A DNA stretch of 64,000 nt from Actinoallomurus purpureus (lineage in GTDB: Bacteria; Actinomycetota; Actinomycetes; Streptosporangiales; Streptosporangiaceae), in the NCBI RefSeq assembly GCF_024055795.1, contig NZ_JAMXMY010000011.1, positions 1-64,000 on the forward strand, written 5' to 3'. Shown in pieces: positions 43,404 through 53,536 of the stretch (position 1 is the stretch's first letter; each line of letters starts with the position of its first letter). The notes under the pieces were generated by a model, which saw only the letters and a program-made list of their open reading frames with translations, was not told the origin of the DNA and made no database searches. A program made the translations under genes and the position numbers.

Positions 43404-43841
43404 GTGCGAAAGTTCAAGCAGGGAGCGGTACTCACCGTTGCCGCCGCGGCAGTGCTTGCCGGGTCGGTGGCCGTGAGTAGTCCAGCGGAGGCGGCATCGT
43501 CACCGATCGCGGCGTGCGGTGGCGGCAGTTACCACGAAATCGACCATCACAACCTCGGCGCGGTCGCGACCATCCACCTGTTGTACAACGGCACCACCGA
43601 CTGCGTGGTCACCTGGAAGAACCCCCCATACGCGGGAACCACCACCCGCACGCAAGCCTTCATCGCGAAAGAAAACTCGTCAGGAGTTATTACTGGTTAT
43701 ATATATGATGATAAGAACTACGCCTTTTATGCTGGTCCGGTGAAGATAAACGCTCCAGGAACATGCATCGATTGGGGTGGCGGCGTACCGATCAACGGGG
43801 ACTTCACCATCTGGACCGATCCCTTCTCGCACTGCGGCTGA
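43404..43841 (+). CDS. spore-associated protein A-like secreted protein
   Basis: The 145-residue precursor has a signal peptide (VRKFKQGAVLTVAAAAVLAG, cleavage near AEA-A). Its mature domain resembles Streptomyces SapA: CGGGSYHEIDHHNLG, IHLLYNGTTDCVVTWK, YAFYAGPVKINAPGTCIDWG and a final Cys. Four cysteines suggest two disulfides. SapA is found in the spore coat region and has no known activity. The GTG start follows GGAACGGA. The middle of the gene has AT-richer codons (about 43670-43760) than its neighbours. Confidence 0.8.
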   Translation: MRKFKQGAVLTVAAAAVLAGSVAVSSPAEAASSPIAACGGGSYHEIDHHNLGAVATIHLLYNGTTDCVVTWKNPPYAGTTTRTQAFIAKENSSGVITGYIYDDKNYAFYAGPVKINAPGTCIDWGGGVPINGDFTIWTDPFSHCG

Positions 43842-43863
43842 CATCGCCAAGCACCCCCCGTGC

Positions 43864-43896
43864 GAGGTTCCCGCGCGGCGGGCGCGCGGGAACCTC
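43864..43896. terminator. bidirectional 14-bp hairpin
   Basis: GAGGTTCCCGCGCG and its exact complement flank GCGGG between the convergent SapA-like and amidase genes. A short T-run follows on the plus strand (GACCTTTG). Confidence 0.85.
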
Positions 43897-43908
43897 GACC
43901 TTTGACCG

Positions 43909-45819
43909 CTACCAGGCCGGCTTGAGGTCCACGTCGTCGGCCTTGACGAAGTAGACGCGGTGGCCGAACTGGATCTCGTAGTACTTCAAGCGGCCCTTGA
44001 CGACGGTCGCGCCGGTCCGGTCGAACCTCTTGGTGTAGTAGTACTCCCCCCGCTCGGAGCCGACGACGGCGTACGCCTGCCCGGCCGCGAAGGTGTACTG
44101 CATCGGCACGAGGTCCTGCACGGGCACGCTCGCCGGATAGGCCTCCGCCTCCGGGTAGGCGCGGCCGTAGACCGGGACGGACGCCGCGCCGGGCTTGGCC
44201 ACCGCGACGAGGCCGCGGGCGCCGACGGCGGCCGGCTGCGTCCTCGGGTCGTGGAACCAGGCCTTCTGGCCGAGGTACCAGATCGCCGTCCAGTCGCCCT
44301 GCCGGTCGGCCACGGCGTACGTCTGGCCGGTGGCCGCGCGGGCGCTGTGGTCGTACACGCTCATCGTGGCGGTTCCGCCGGTCGTCGGGTGCTTGCCGAT
44401 GTCCTTGACCAGCGGCGCGTCATCACGGGGCTCGGTCCGCAGCATGATCGAGCCGCCGCCGTGCGGCGGGCAGAGCACCGAGGGGTTCTTGGCGTCGCAG
44501 CCGGTGTACGGCACGACGTTCTTGTCGTAGTCGGGAAGGATCATGACCTCGCCGGAGTGGCGGCCCGCACTGGCGTGCAGCGGCCGGTGCAGCAGGTCGA
44601 AGTAGTGCGCCCAGTCCCAGTACGGGCCCGGGTCCTCGTGCATGTTCACCACCCCGGCCGGGGTGGTCGCCGGGACGTTGTCGTGGCCGAGGATGTGCGC
44701 CCGGTCGAGGGGGACGTGGAACCTGCGCGCGAGGTAGCGCACCAGCTCGGACGAGCTGCGGTACATCGCCTCGGTGTACCAGGTGCCGCCCTGGGCCAGG
44801 AAGCCCTCGTGCTCGATTCCGAGGGACTTGGAGTTGATGTACCAGTTACCGGCCTGCCAACCCACGTCCCTGGCCTTGAGGTGCTGGGCGACGTGCCCGT
44901 CGGCGGAGCGGACCGTGTAGTTCCACCCCAGGTACGTCGGGTCCTGCACCATCTTGACGTCGTTGGGGTAGTAGCCCTCGGTGTCGTGGATGACGATGAA
45001 GTCGATCTTCTGGCTCTTCGGCCGGTCGCCCAGGTCGTGGTTGCCGTAGTCCGTCGGGCCGTACGGGCTGATCTGCTGGTACGGCGCGGGGATCCATTCA
45101 CAGCCGAGATCTCGGGGGCACTCGGTCTCGGGGTCATTGGCGGCCCGCGCGGCCGTCCGTACGCCCGGATCCGCGGCGAGGGCGATCTGCCGGCCGTCGT
45201 CGATGGTCCGGGAGGCGCCGGTGCGGATCAGGTCGTAGACCTGGCCGGCGAACCAGTCGGTGCCGCCGTAGCGGACGGTCGCCGCGTACCAGTCGGCCGG
45301 GTCGCCGCTGAGCGGCTTGCCGAGGTCCTGCTGGTAGCGGGCGAGCAGCGCCGCGCCGCCCCGGATGTTGGCCGCCGGATCGGTGCGCAGCGCGGTGGGC
45401 GCGTCGCCGGTGAGCCGTGCGGCCTCCTGCAGCGTCGCGGTGTTCGGCGCGGCGGTCCGTGCCGTGTTCGCCGGGGCCTTGGGGTGCAGGGCCGGGCGTG
45501 AGGTGTCGCCGCGGGGGTCCTCGTCGCCGTCGGCGAAGTGCTCGCCGCTCGGGACGAGCGTTCCGTCGACGAGGTGCATGGGTCCGAAGCCCCCGCTGGT
45601 GCTCGGCGTGCCCTTGTTGGCGTCCCAGCGGGACTCCAGGTACGACACGGCGAGCAGCAGGTTGTCGGGGACGTGGTAGGCCTGCGCCGCCTGGGCGTAG
45701 ACCTGCTGGCGGGGGGAGGGGACAGGACCGGCGTGTTGCTGGGCATGGGCCTGAGCGGTCGTTCCGAGACCGGTCAGCACCATGGTCGCCGCGACGAGGG
45801 TACGACCTCGCAGGCTCAT
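43909..45819 (-). CDS. secreted N-acetylmuramoyl-L-alanine amidase with lysozyme-like N-terminal domain
   Basis: This 636-residue cell-wall enzyme has a signal peptide (TLVAATMVLTGLGTTAQAHA). A transglycosylase-like domain follows (about residues 35-215; NLLLAVSYLESRWDANKG with the catalytic-type Glu, and ARYQQDLGKPLSGDPADWY). The amidase_2 domain spans about 270-400, with zinc ligands in IDFIVIHDTEGY, HILGHDNVP and a late VNMHEDPGPYWDW. The C-terminal part holds SH3-like segments (SIMLRTEPRDDAPLVKDIG and QTYAVADRQGDWTAIWYLG). It should cleave the bond between muramic acid and L-Ala in remodelling or sporulation. Confidence 0.92.
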   Translation of the reverse strand: MSLRGRTLVAATMVLTGLGTTAQAHAQQHAGPVPSPRQQVYAQAAQAYHVPDNLLLAVSYLESRWDANKGTPSTSGGFGPMHLVDGTLVPSGEHFADGDEDPRGDTSRPALHPKAPANTARTAAPNTATLQEAARLTGDAPTALRTDPAANIRGGAALLARYQQDLGKPLSGDPADWYAATVRYGGTDWFAGQVYDLIRTGASRTIDDGRQIALAADPGVRTAARAANDPETECPRDLGCEWIPAPYQQISPYGPTDYGNHDLGDRPKSQKIDFIVIHDTEGYYPNDVKMVQDPTYLGWNYTVRSADGHVAQHLKARDVGWQAGNWYINSKSLGIEHEGFLAQGGTWYTEAMYRSSSELVRYLARRFHVPLDRAHILGHDNVPATTPAGVVNMHEDPGPYWDWAHYFDLLHRPLHASAGRHSGEVMILPDYDKNVVPYTGCDAKNPSVLCPPHGGGSIMLRTEPRDDAPLVKDIGKHPTTGGTATMSVYDHSARAATGQTYAVADRQGDWTAIWYLGQKAWFHDPRTQPAAVGARGLVAVAKPGAASVPVYGRAYPEAEAYPASVPVQDLVPMQYTFAAGQAYAVVGSERGEYYYTKRFDRTGATVVKGRLKYYEIQFGHRVYFVKADDVDLKPAW

Positions 45820-45954
45820 CGGCAGCCTCCGCGCTACGGGGGAATCGCCGTAACGATCTCAGAGGCCCGTAGCGGAGACAAGAACCTACGGGAACCGTGA
45901 TCAAAGCGAAGAATTTCTACCACCACGGGCCCGCACGGGCCGGGCGGCGGCGCG

Positions 45955-46065
45955 CGGGACATGCGGGACTGCGGGACGTGCGGGACCTGCGCGACGTGCG
46001 GGACCTGCGCGACGTGCGGGACCTGCGGGACCTGCGCACATGCGCGACGTACAGGACGCGCGGGA
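45955..46065. repeat. GC-rich short tandem repeat
   Basis: About twelve 9-base units of the form GCGGGAC(G/C)T alternate with GCGCGACGT, giving an 18-base period. It lies between the amidase promoter and the end of the GGDEF/EAL gene. No reading frame through it looks like a real protein. Confidence 0.8.
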
Positions 46066-46073
46066 CGTTCGGG

Positions 46074-48788
46074 TCAGCCGGCGGAGAGCGCCGAGCCGTG
46101 CAGCGGGATGGACGCCTCTCCGCGCGGATTGGTCCGGATGAGCGCCTCGACGCTGCGGGGCGCCATCGGGCGGGCGACAAGGAAGCCCTGGCCGCGCGGG
46201 CAGCCCATCTCGCGAAGGAGCTCGAGCTGCTCCGGGCGCTCGATCCCCTCCGCGACGACGACCAGCCCGAGGTCGCGGCCGACCCGGACGATCGTGCGGG
46301 TCAGCAGCGTCAGGGTCTCGTCCCGGCCGAGCCCGGCGACGAACGAAGGATCGATCTTGATGACGTCCACCGGCAACTGCCGCAGGAAGGCCAGGGAGGC
46401 GTACCCGGTGCCGAAGTCGTCGATGGCCAGCCGCACTCCCAGATCGCGCAGCGCGGACAGCCGGGCGATCAGCTCGTCGCCGCCGTCGACCAGAACCTCC
46501 TCCTGGACCTCCAGGGTGAGCATCTCCGGAGACAGGCCACTGTCCTCCAGCGCGGTCGCCACCGACTCGACGAACCGCGGAGCGGCGATCTCCCGGGGCC
46601 GGAGGTTGATCGACAGTCCGATGTCCCAGTCGGACGCGCGCCAGCGGGCCACCTCGCAGCACGCCTCGCGCAGCACCCAGTTGCCGAGCGGGATCATCAG
46701 ACCCGACTCCTCGGCGGTGCCGATGAACTCCTCCGGCGGCACGAACACGCCGTCGCGCCACCACCGCACCAGCGCCTCGACGCCGGTGACACGCGACGTG
46801 GCGAGCTCGACGACCGGCTGGAACTCCACCGCGAACTGCTGCTCGGTGAGCGCGCGCTGCAGCTCGCCGCCGAGCTCGAGCCGGCGGACCACGTCGGCGT
46901 GCATCTTGGCGGCGAACACCTCGACCCGGCCCCCGCCGAGATCCTTGGCCCGGGACAGCGCGACGTCGGCGTTGCGGATGAGCTCGGGAGCGCCGATGCC
47001 GTCCTCGGTGAAGGCGATGCCGACGCTGGCCGTGAGCACGATGCTGCGATCGCCGACGCGGTAGGGCTCGCCGGCCAGGGCGCGGACGAGCCGCTCACCG
47101 AGGTCGACGGCCGTCTGCACCTCCGTGGCGTTCTCCACGAACACGGCGAACTCGTCGCTTCCCCAGCGGGCGACGGTGTCGTCGGCCAGGACGCCCGCAC
47201 GCAGCCGCCGCGCGGCCTGCGCCAGCACCTGGTCGCCACCGGCGTGGCCGATGGAGTCGTTGACGGCGGTGAAGCCGTCGAGGTCCACGAAGATCACCGA
47301 GACGGTGCCCAGGCAGCGCTCCACGACCTCGCGGGCACGTTCCTCGAAGTACGCGCGGTTCGGCAGCCCGGTCAGGCCGTCGTGGAAGGTCAGGTGGGTG
47401 ACCTGACGCTGCAGCGCGGCCTGCTCGCTGAAGTCGCGGACGGTGACCAGCAGCCGGTCCGCGGCGCCGTCCCCGGACGAGCCGTACCGGCAGATCGTGG
47501 ACTCGGTCGGCAGCCAGGTGCCGTCGGCCGCGCGGACCCGGCAGGCGAGACGGACGACGTCGTCGTCGCACTCGCGGAGGAACCGGCGTACCGCCGCCGC
47601 CACCCTCGGCAGGTCCTCCGGGTGGACGATATCGTTCACCGACCGGCCGAGCAGGTCCTCGGCCGTGTAGTGGTACGAGGGATGGGCCCCGGAACTGACG
47701 TACTCGATCACACCGTCGAGCCCGCAGATGACGACGACGTCGTTGATGCTCTCGGTGAGCGCGCGGAAGTGCTTCTCACTGGTCTTCACGGCGCGCCGCA
47801 GCCGGTCGTTGTCGTGGACCAGCTCACCGAGCCGGGCGAGGACGACGAGGACGGCGGACCCGGCGATGACCGGGACGACCGGCCGCAGGCCGTGCGCGCC
47901 GGTCAGCGTGTGGCCGGCCACGAAGATCGCCGCGGCGGCGGCCGTGGCGGCCGGCGCGATGCCGGGGCCCACGAGGCGGCGCCGGGTCGCGTCGTCGTGC
48001 CCCCCGCGCAGGACCCACGGGGCCGCGCCGAGGAGGAGCAGCCCGGCCAGGCGCGCCAGGTCCGCGGCGGAGCCGTACGGGCCTTGGCCGTTCAGCCGGC
48101 CCACGACGTACAGGACGTCGGCCGCGGTGAGCACGAGCAGCGCGCCGTAGGCGACCATGGCGGACCGGCGGCGCCCGCGCACCGCGCCCACCGCCATCGG
48201 CAGCAGCCCGCAGATCAGCAGCGCGTCGAGCAGCGGATAGCGCAGCTCGGTGAGGAACTCTCCCCAGCCCTCTCCCGACAGCCGGTACAGCCGGTCGAAG
48301 ACCGCGACCCACCCGACGACGAACAGCGCGCAGGCACAGACGTAGGTGTCGGCGAGGTAGCGCAGCCACGGACGGGCGCTGCGCGGCAGGCCGATCGGCG
48401 CGACGAACCCCGCCGTCAACGTGCCCAGCGCGATGAGGAACAACAGGTCGGCCGGGGAGACCGCCACCGCCGACCGGCTGAAGACGATCCGGGAGATCGC
48501 GTTGACCGCCGCGCCGGCGGACCAGGCCACCGCGGCCAGGCCGAACCAGCGCCAGGTGTCCCGGTCGACCTTCCCGGCGGCGCCCTGGGGCGCCCGCCAC
48601 AGGGCGAACAGGAACGACGTCGCGGCGACCGCCGCCGCCCAGGCGGTGAGCCAGGCGCCGGCGCCGTCGGTCCCCCTGCCGGACAGGAAGGCGACCGCGT
48701 GGATGACGGCGAGTGCGACGACGGGACCGAACGGCCGCGCGGCCGCCGGTATCCCCCAGCGTCGCCGCTTCGTCCGCTCGCCGGTCAT
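46074..48788 (-). CDS. membrane GGDEF-EAL protein with PAS domain
   Basis: This cyclic-di-GMP enzyme of about 904 residues has an N-terminal membrane region with eight or more helices (to about residue 320). A PAS sensor follows (about 335-450; SINDVVVICGLDGVIEYVSS, VHPEDLPRV), then a GGDEF domain (about 460-620) and an EAL domain (about 640-890). The GGDEF signature reads RWGSDEF and no RxxD inhibitory site precedes it. The EAL domain keeps EALVRW, DDFGTGYASLAFL and EGIERPEQ, so phosphodiesterase activity is likely. ATG at 48788 is preferred over GTG at 48791. Confidence 0.93.
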   Translation of the reverse strand: MTGERTKRRRWGIPAAARPFGPVVALAVIHAVAFLSGRGTDGAGAWLTAWAAAVAATSFLFALWRAPQGAAGKVDRDTWRWFGLAAVAWSAGAAVNAISRIVFSRSAVAVSPADLLFLIALGTLTAGFVAPIGLPRSARPWLRYLADTYVCACALFVVGWVAVFDRLYRLSGEGWGEFLTELRYPLLDALLICGLLPMAVGAVRGRRRSAMVAYGALLVLTAADVLYVVGRLNGQGPYGSAADLARLAGLLLLGAAPWVLRGGHDDATRRRLVGPGIAPAATAAAAAIFVAGHTLTGAHGLRPVVPVIAGSAVLVVLARLGELVHDNDRLRRAVKTSEKHFRALTESINDVVVICGLDGVIEYVSSGAHPSYHYTAEDLLGRSVNDIVHPEDLPRVAAAVRRFLRECDDDVVRLACRVRAADGTWLPTESTICRYGSSGDGAADRLLVTVRDFSEQAALQRQVTHLTFHDGLTGLPNRAYFEERAREVVERCLGTVSVIFVDLDGFTAVNDSIGHAGGDQVLAQAARRLRAGVLADDTVARWGSDEFAVFVENATEVQTAVDLGERLVRALAGEPYRVGDRSIVLTASVGIAFTEDGIGAPELIRNADVALSRAKDLGGGRVEVFAAKMHADVVRRLELGGELQRALTEQQFAVEFQPVVELATSRVTGVEALVRWWRDGVFVPPEEFIGTAEESGLMIPLGNWVLREACCEVARWRASDWDIGLSINLRPREIAAPRFVESVATALEDSGLSPEMLTLEVQEEVLVDGGDELIARLSALRDLGVRLAIDDFGTGYASLAFLRQLPVDVIKIDPSFVAGLGRDETLTLLTRTIVRVGRDLGLVVVAEGIERPEQLELLREMGCPRGQGFLVARPMAPRSVEALIRTNPRGEASIPLHGSALSAG

Positions 48789-49231
48789 CACTTACTCGCT
48801 CTCTGGTTTTAATCGAATTCTTCCGGAGCACGGCGCGCACCGGGTGCCGAACGCATGACTTTCCGGGACGACGGCCTGCGGCCGTCTCAGGTGCGGCGTA
48901 AACCTGCCTGTCGAATGCCGTGTCATCCGGTACGGGTGATGACCCGCGGACGGGACGTCACTGGTGGAGATCAAGCCGAACGCGCGCCCGCCGGGATCTC
49001 CGGCAGCGCCCGCGCGGCGGTCACTCTGGTCAGCCTCGTTGCTCAATGTACGGTCCGTAGGTCACGGCGCGATTGAGGCTGAGCGTCCACCCGGCGACAA
49101 ATCGCAACGTTGCGTAACCGGTCATCGAGCGCTTCATAGCGCTTTGTCGGCGCGATCGACCGAATGGGTAAAGCTCCGGCCGCCGCACACAGCGGATCGT
49201 CCAAAAGACCGGGACAGAAGCCTTTACGAGA
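48789..49231. other. intergenic, no gene seen
   Basis: There is only one short hairpin (GACGGCC-TGC-GGCCGTC near 48870) and a partly repeated AGCGCTTCATAGCGCT near 49122. The promoter of the GGDEF/EAL gene must lie at its left end. Confidence 0.4.
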
Positions 49232-50140
49232 TCAGTAGGTGTCGGTGATCACGTTGCGCAGCGGCTCGTCCCGGACGTGGCGTTCGAGCTGTTCGCGCAC
49301 CAGGGCGACGGCGCGCCGCCGCGAGGCCGGCGTCGACCCTCCGACGTGCGGCGTGATGAAGACCCCCGGTGCGGACCAGAGGGGGTGACCGGCGGGCAGC
49401 GGCTCCGGGTCGGTCACGTCGAGCACCGCGCGCAGCCGTCCCCGGGACAGCTCGGCGAGCAGCGCGCCGGTGTCGACCACCGGACCGCGGGCGGCGTTCA
49501 CGAGGAGGGCGCCGTCCTTCATCCGCGCGAGGAGGTCCGCGTCGAACAGGCCGGTCGTCTCCTCGGTGAACGGCACGATCAGGACCACGATGTCGGCCTG
49601 GGGAAGCAGTTCCGGGAGCGCCCCGACCGGGTGGACGCCGTCCCGCGCCGTTCTCGCCACGCGGGTGACCTCGGTCTCGAACGGGAGCAGGCGCCGCTCG
49701 ATCGCCGCGCCGACCGAGCCGTACCCCACGATGAGCACGGAGCGGTCGGCCAGCGCGTCGGTCATGTGCCAGTCCCAGCGGCCGTCGCGCTGCGCGCCGG
49801 CGAACCGCGGGAAGTCGCGCTGGGCGGCGATGATCGCCCCGACCGTCCACTCGGCGGTGCTCGCGTCGTGCACGCCCCGGCCGTTGCACAGCACCGCGCC
49901 GGGCGGCACATGTGGCAGGAAGGTGTCGACGCCGGCGACCTGCAGTTGGAGGACCTTCAGACTCCGCATCCGGGCCAGGACGGCGCGGCTCTGCGGGGTG
50001 GGGACGAACGGCGGGACGTAGAACTCCACCTCCGCGGGATCGCCCGGAAGGTCGTCCCCGCCCGGGTAGACGTCCACCTCGGCTCCGGCGACGTCCGCCA
50101 TCGCCTCGGCCATCTCCTTGTCCGGGACCCAAACCTTCAC
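49232..50140 (-). CDS. D-2-hydroxyacid dehydrogenase
   Basis: The 302-residue NAD(P)-dependent enzyme of the D-isomer-specific family shows the Rossmann motif SVLIVGYGSVGAAIERRLLP. The catalytic Arg lies in VNAARGPVVDTGAL, the Glu in DVTDPEPLPAGHPLW and the His in ITPHVGGSTPASRRRAV. No ACT domain follows, so it is not SerA; glyoxylate/hydroxypyruvate reductase activity is likely. The second of two adjacent GTGs (50140) has GGGAGG 6 bases upstream. Confidence 0.92.
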   Translation of the reverse strand: MKVWVPDKEMAEAMADVAGAEVDVYPGGDDLPGDPAEVEFYVPPFVPTPQSRAVLARMRSLKVLQLQVAGVDTFLPHVPPGAVLCNGRGVHDASTAEWTVGAIIAAQRDFPRFAGAQRDGRWDWHMTDALADRSVLIVGYGSVGAAIERRLLPFETEVTRVARTARDGVHPVGALPELLPQADIVVLIVPFTEETTGLFDADLLARMKDGALLVNAARGPVVDTGALLAELSRGRLRAVLDVTDPEPLPAGHPLWSAPGVFITPHVGGSTPASRRRAVALVREQLERHVRDEPLRNVITDTY

Positions 50141-50514
50141 CACGCGCCTCCCTGGCCATCGGAACAGATCGTACGACCCGCCCCGATGCCGCACCCACGG
50201 CCGGATGCCCGACATGACCGTCGGCGGTGGTCCTGCCGGGCTCTGGTCCTGGCGGAGGCCGACCGTTCGCAGCCGTCACCCTGCCGTCGCCACGAAGCGG
50301 CCCGGATCTTGAAGGAGACCGCCGAGGACTGAGTCCCAGCTCCCGGGCGCCGTTGACTTTGGGATTGTCGCCCATTCGCGCGCCTCGGGAAGGGCGATAA
50401 CCCCAAGATCAACGCGGGCGAGCTGCGCGTGCTGCTCTGGTGCCGTTCTTCCCCCGCCGTCGGTGTGTCAGCTCGCGAGTTCCCCGATGACCGACTCGTG
50501 AGCTCTCTGAACGG
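50141..50514. other. intergenic holding the left inverted repeat
   Basis: No intact gene is present. The block contains the 203-bp repeat (50261-50463), which includes a copy of the last codons of a MetE-type gene (50289-50332, plus strand) and an imperfect 23-bp hairpin (about 50349-50414). Confidence 0.6.
50261..50463 (+). repeat. 203-bp inverted repeat, left copy
   Basis: The block is the reverse complement of 60635-60837 with only three mismatches seen (all near 50294-50307). It carries, in order, a fragment ending in the codons A-A-R-I-L-K-E-T-A-E-D-stop, then an imperfect hairpin whose arms read TTGACTTTGGGATTGTCGCC and roughly its complement. The two copies face each other across 10.2 kb. 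Confidence 0.95.
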
Positions 50515-52014
50515 TCAGCTCGTGAGCTTCTGGATGATCAGCTCGCGGGCCCGGCCCGCGTCGGCCTGGCCACGGGTCGCCTTCATGACCGCGCCGACCA
50601 GCGCGCCCGCCGCCGCGACCTTGCCGCCACGGATCTTGTCCGCGACGTCCGGGTTGGCGGCGATGACCTCGTCGATGACCGTGCCCAGCTGACCCTCGTC
50701 GCTGACGACCTTCAAGCCGCGCTTCTCGACGACCTCGTCCGGGGAGCCCTCGCCGGCGAGCACGCCGTCGAACACCTGCCGGGCGAGCTTGTCGTTGATG
50801 GTGCCCTCGGCGACCAGCCCGCTCACCCGCGCGACGTCGGCCGGGGTCACCGGCAGCTCGGCCAGGTCGGCGCCCTGCTCGGTGGCCCGCCGCGACAGCT
50901 CGTTCATCCACCACTTGCGGGCCGCGGCCGGGTCGGCGCCCTCCCGGATCGTGTCCTCGATCAGGTCGAGCGCCCCGGCGTTGACGATGTCGCGCAGTTC
51001 CTTCTCGGCGAGACCCCACTCCTCGGTCACCCGGGCGCGGCGGGCGGCGGGCAGTTCCGGCTGCCCGGCGCGCAACTGCTCCACCCACTCGCGCGATGGC
51101 GCCATCGGCACCAGGTCGGGCTCGGGGAAGTAGCGGTAGTCCTGCGCCTCTTCCTTGCTGCGCCCGCTCGTCGTGCTGCCGGTGTTCTCCTGGAAGTGGC
51201 GGGTCTCCTGGATCACCCGGCCGCCCGCGTCGAGCACTCCGGCCTGACGCTCGATCTCGAACCGTACGGCGCGCTCGACCGAGCGGAGCGAGTTGACGTT
51301 CTTGGTCTCGGAGCGGGTGCCCCACTCGGACGCACCCTTGGGCATGAGCGAGACGTTCACGTCGCAGCGCATCGAGCCCTGCTCCATGCGAACGTCGGAG
51401 ACGCCCAGCGCCCGGACGAGCTCGCGCAGCTCGGTGGCGTACGCCCGAGCGACCAGCGGCGCCTTGTCGCCGGTCGCGACGATCGGCTTGGTCACGATCT
51501 CGACGAGCGGGATGCCGGCCCGGTTGTAGTCGACGAGCGAGAAGTCGGCGCCGTGGATCCGGCCGGTGGCGCCGCCGACGTGCAGCGACTTGCCGGTGTC
51601 CTCCTCCATGTGGACCCGCTCGATCTCGACGCGGTACGTCTCCCCCTCGACCTCGACGTCGAGGTACCCGTCGATGCACAACGGCTCGTCGTACTGCGAG
51701 ATCTGGAAGTTCTTCGGCATGTCCGGATAGAAGTAGTTCTTCCGGGCGAACCGGCACCATTCGACAATCGTGCAGTTCAGCGCCAGGCCGATCTTGATGA
51801 TGCCCTCGATCGCGGCGCGGTTCGTCACCGGCAGCGAACCCGGCATGCCCAGACAGACGGGGCAGACCTGGGTGTTGGGCTCCGCACCGAACTCGGTCGC
51901 GCACCCGCAGAACATCTTCGTCGTCGTGCCCAGCTCGATGTGGGTCTCGATGCCCAGCACCGGCTCGTATCTCGCCAGCGCCTCGTCGTACGGCACGAGC
52001 GTTTCCGTGCTCAT
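50515..52014 (-). CDS. gatB: Asp/Glu-tRNA amidotransferase subunit B
   Basis: This tRNA-binding kinase subunit activates Glu-tRNA-Gln (and Asp-tRNA-Asn) for amidation by GatA. The 499 residues show [15 protein letters not shown], the zinc ligands in MFCGCATEF and [37 protein letters not shown] and FEIERQ. The helical and YqeY tail domains end in [16 protein letters not shown]. It is the last gene of gatCAB, 24 bases after gatA. Confidence 0.98.
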   Translation of the reverse strand: MSTETLVPYDEALARYEPVLGIETHIELGTTTKMFCGCATEFGAEPNTQVCPVCLGMPGSLPVTNRAAIEGIIKIGLALNCTIVEWCRFARKNYFYPDMPKNFQISQYDEPLCIDGYLDVEVEGETYRVEIERVHMEEDTGKSLHVGGATGRIHGADFSLVDYNRAGIPLVEIVTKPIVATGDKAPLVARAYATELRELVRALGVSDVRMEQGSMRCDVNVSLMPKGASEWGTRSETKNVNSLRSVERAVRFEIERQAGVLDAGGRVIQETRHFQENTGSTTSGRSKEEAQDYRYFPEPDLVPMAPSREWVEQLRAGQPELPAARRARVTEEWGLAEKELRDIVNAGALDLIEDTIREGADPAAARKWWMNELSRRATEQGADLAELPVTPADVARVSGLVAEGTINDKLARQVFDGVLAGEGSPDEVVEKRGLKVVSDEGQLGTVIDEVIAANPDVADKIRGGKVAAAGALVGAVMKATRGQADAGRARELIIQKLTS

Positions 52015-52038
52015 CGGTCGTTCAGTCCCTTCCAGCCC

Positions 52039-53529
52039 TCAGAGTTGGGGGGCCTTGGCCAGGAGCGGGCCGCCCCAGCGGTCCTGCAGGGCGCGCTCGA
52101 CGGCGGCGCCGACGCGGTAGACCCGCTCGTCCGCGAGGACCGGTGCCATGATCTGCAGGCCGACCGGCAGGGAGTCCTCGTCGGCCAGGCCGCAGGGCAC
52201 CGAGATGGCGGCGTTGCCGGCGAGGTTGGACGGGATCGTGCACAGGTCGGCGAGGTACATCGCCATCGGGTCGTCGGCGCGCTCGCCGATCGGGAACGCC
52301 GTGGTCGGCGTCGTCGGCGAGACGAGGACGTCGACCTGCTCGAACGCGGCGTCGAAGTCGCGGGTGATCAGCGTGCGGACCTGCTGCGCCTTGCCGTAGT
52401 AGGCGTCGTAGTAGCCGCTGGACAGGGCGTAGGTGCCGAGCATGATCCGGCGCTTGACCTCGTCCCCGAAGCCCTCGGCGCGGGTCAGCGCCATGACCTC
52501 CTCGGCCGAGCGGGTGCCGTCGTCGCCGACGCGCAGGCCGTAGCGCATGCCGTCGAAGCGGGCCAGGTTGGACGAGCACTCCGACGGCGCGATCAGGTAG
52601 TACGCCGGCAGCGCGTACGTGAAGTGCGGGCAGGAGACCTCGACGACCTTGGCGCCGAGCGACTCCAGCACCTCCACCGCCTCGTGGAAGCGGGCCAGCA
52701 CGCCCGGCTGATAGCCCTCGCCGCCGAACTCCTTGACGACGCCGACCCGCAGGCCGGCGACGTCGGCGCGACGCGCGGCCTCGACGACGGGCGGCACCTG
52801 CTGGTCGATCGAGGTGGAGTCCATCGGGTCGTGCCCGGAGAACGCCTCGTGCAGGAGCGCGGCGTCCAGAACCGTACGGGCCAGCGGGCCCGGCGTGTCG
52901 AGCGAGGACGCGAACGCGATCAGGCCGTACCGCGAGGAGCCGCCGTAGGTCGGCTTCATGCCGACGAGGCCGGTGACGGCGGCGGGCTGGCGGATCGAGC
53001 CGCCGGTGTCGGTGCCGGTCGCCAGGGGCGCCTCGTACGCGGCGACCGCCGCGGAGGAGCCGCCGGACGAGCCACCGGGGATCTTGCCGAGATCCCACGG
53101 GTTGTGCGACGGGCCGTACGCGCTGTTCTCCGTCGAGGAGCCCATCGCGAACTCGTCCATGTTCGTCTTGCCGAGGATGACCAGCCCGGCCTCGCGCAGC
53201 CGCCGCGTGACGGTCGCGTCGTACGGCGGGCGCCAGCCCTCCAAGATCTTGGAGGAGCAGGTCGTCGGCATGTCGGACGTCGTGAAGACGTCCTTGTGCG
53301 CGATCGGGACGCCGGCCAGCGGGCCGAGCGTCTCCCCCGCCGCGCGGCGGTCGTCGACCGCGCGCGCCTGCGCGAGCGTCGTCTCGGGTTCGACGTGCAC
53401 GAACGCCTTGACGGAGCCCTCGACGGCGGCGATGCGGTCCAGGTGCGCCTGGGCGACCTCGACCGCCGACGCCTCACCGGAGGCGATCAGCGCGGCCAGC
53501 TCGGCCGCGGTCTTCTTGATGATGGTCAT
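52039..53529 (-). CDS. gatA: Asp/Glu-tRNA amidotransferase subunit A
   Basis: This amidase-signature subunit releases ammonia from glutamine for transamidation. The 496 residues contain the catalytic Lys in [12 protein letters not shown] and the Ser-cisSer-Lys partners in [40 protein letters not shown], and the glutamine-binding [20 protein letters not shown]. Length and order are standard. It starts 7 bases after gatC. Confidence 0.98.
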   Translation of the reverse strand: MTIIKKTAAELAALIASGEASAVEVAQAHLDRIAAVEGSVKAFVHVEPETTLAQARAVDDRRAAGETLGPLAGVPIAHKDVFTTSDMPTTCSSKILEGWRPPYDATVTRRLREAGLVILGKTNMDEFAMGSSTENSAYGPSHNPWDLGKIPGGSSGGSSAAVAAYEAPLATGTDTGGSIRQPAAVTGLVGMKPTYGGSSRYGLIAFASSLDTPGPLARTVLDAALLHEAFSGHDPMDSTSIDQQVPPVVEAARRADVAGLRVGVVKEFGGEGYQPGVLARFHEAVEVLESLGAKVVEVSCPHFTYALPAYYLIAPSECSSNLARFDGMRYGLRVGDDGTRSAEEVMALTRAEGFGDEVKRRIMLGTYALSSGYYDAYYGKAQQVRTLITRDFDAAFEQVDVLVSPTTPTTAFPIGERADDPMAMYLADLCTIPSNLAGNAAISVPCGLADEDSLPVGLQIMAPVLADERVYRVGAAVERALQDRWGGPLLAKAPQL

Positions 53530-53536
53530 CGGTCGC

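Noticed and set aside
45820-45960. Possible cyclic-di-AMP (ydaO-type) riboswitch upstream of the amidase
   Set aside because: Cell-wall hydrolases often have one, but the conserved core and joining motifs are not present. Only a 7-bp CTACGGG/CCCGTAG pairing is found.
45897-48812. 971-codon plus-strand open frame opposite the GGDEF/EAL gene
   Set aside because: Composition is a mirror of the minus-strand gene and it runs through the 18-bp repeat. No domain is seen.
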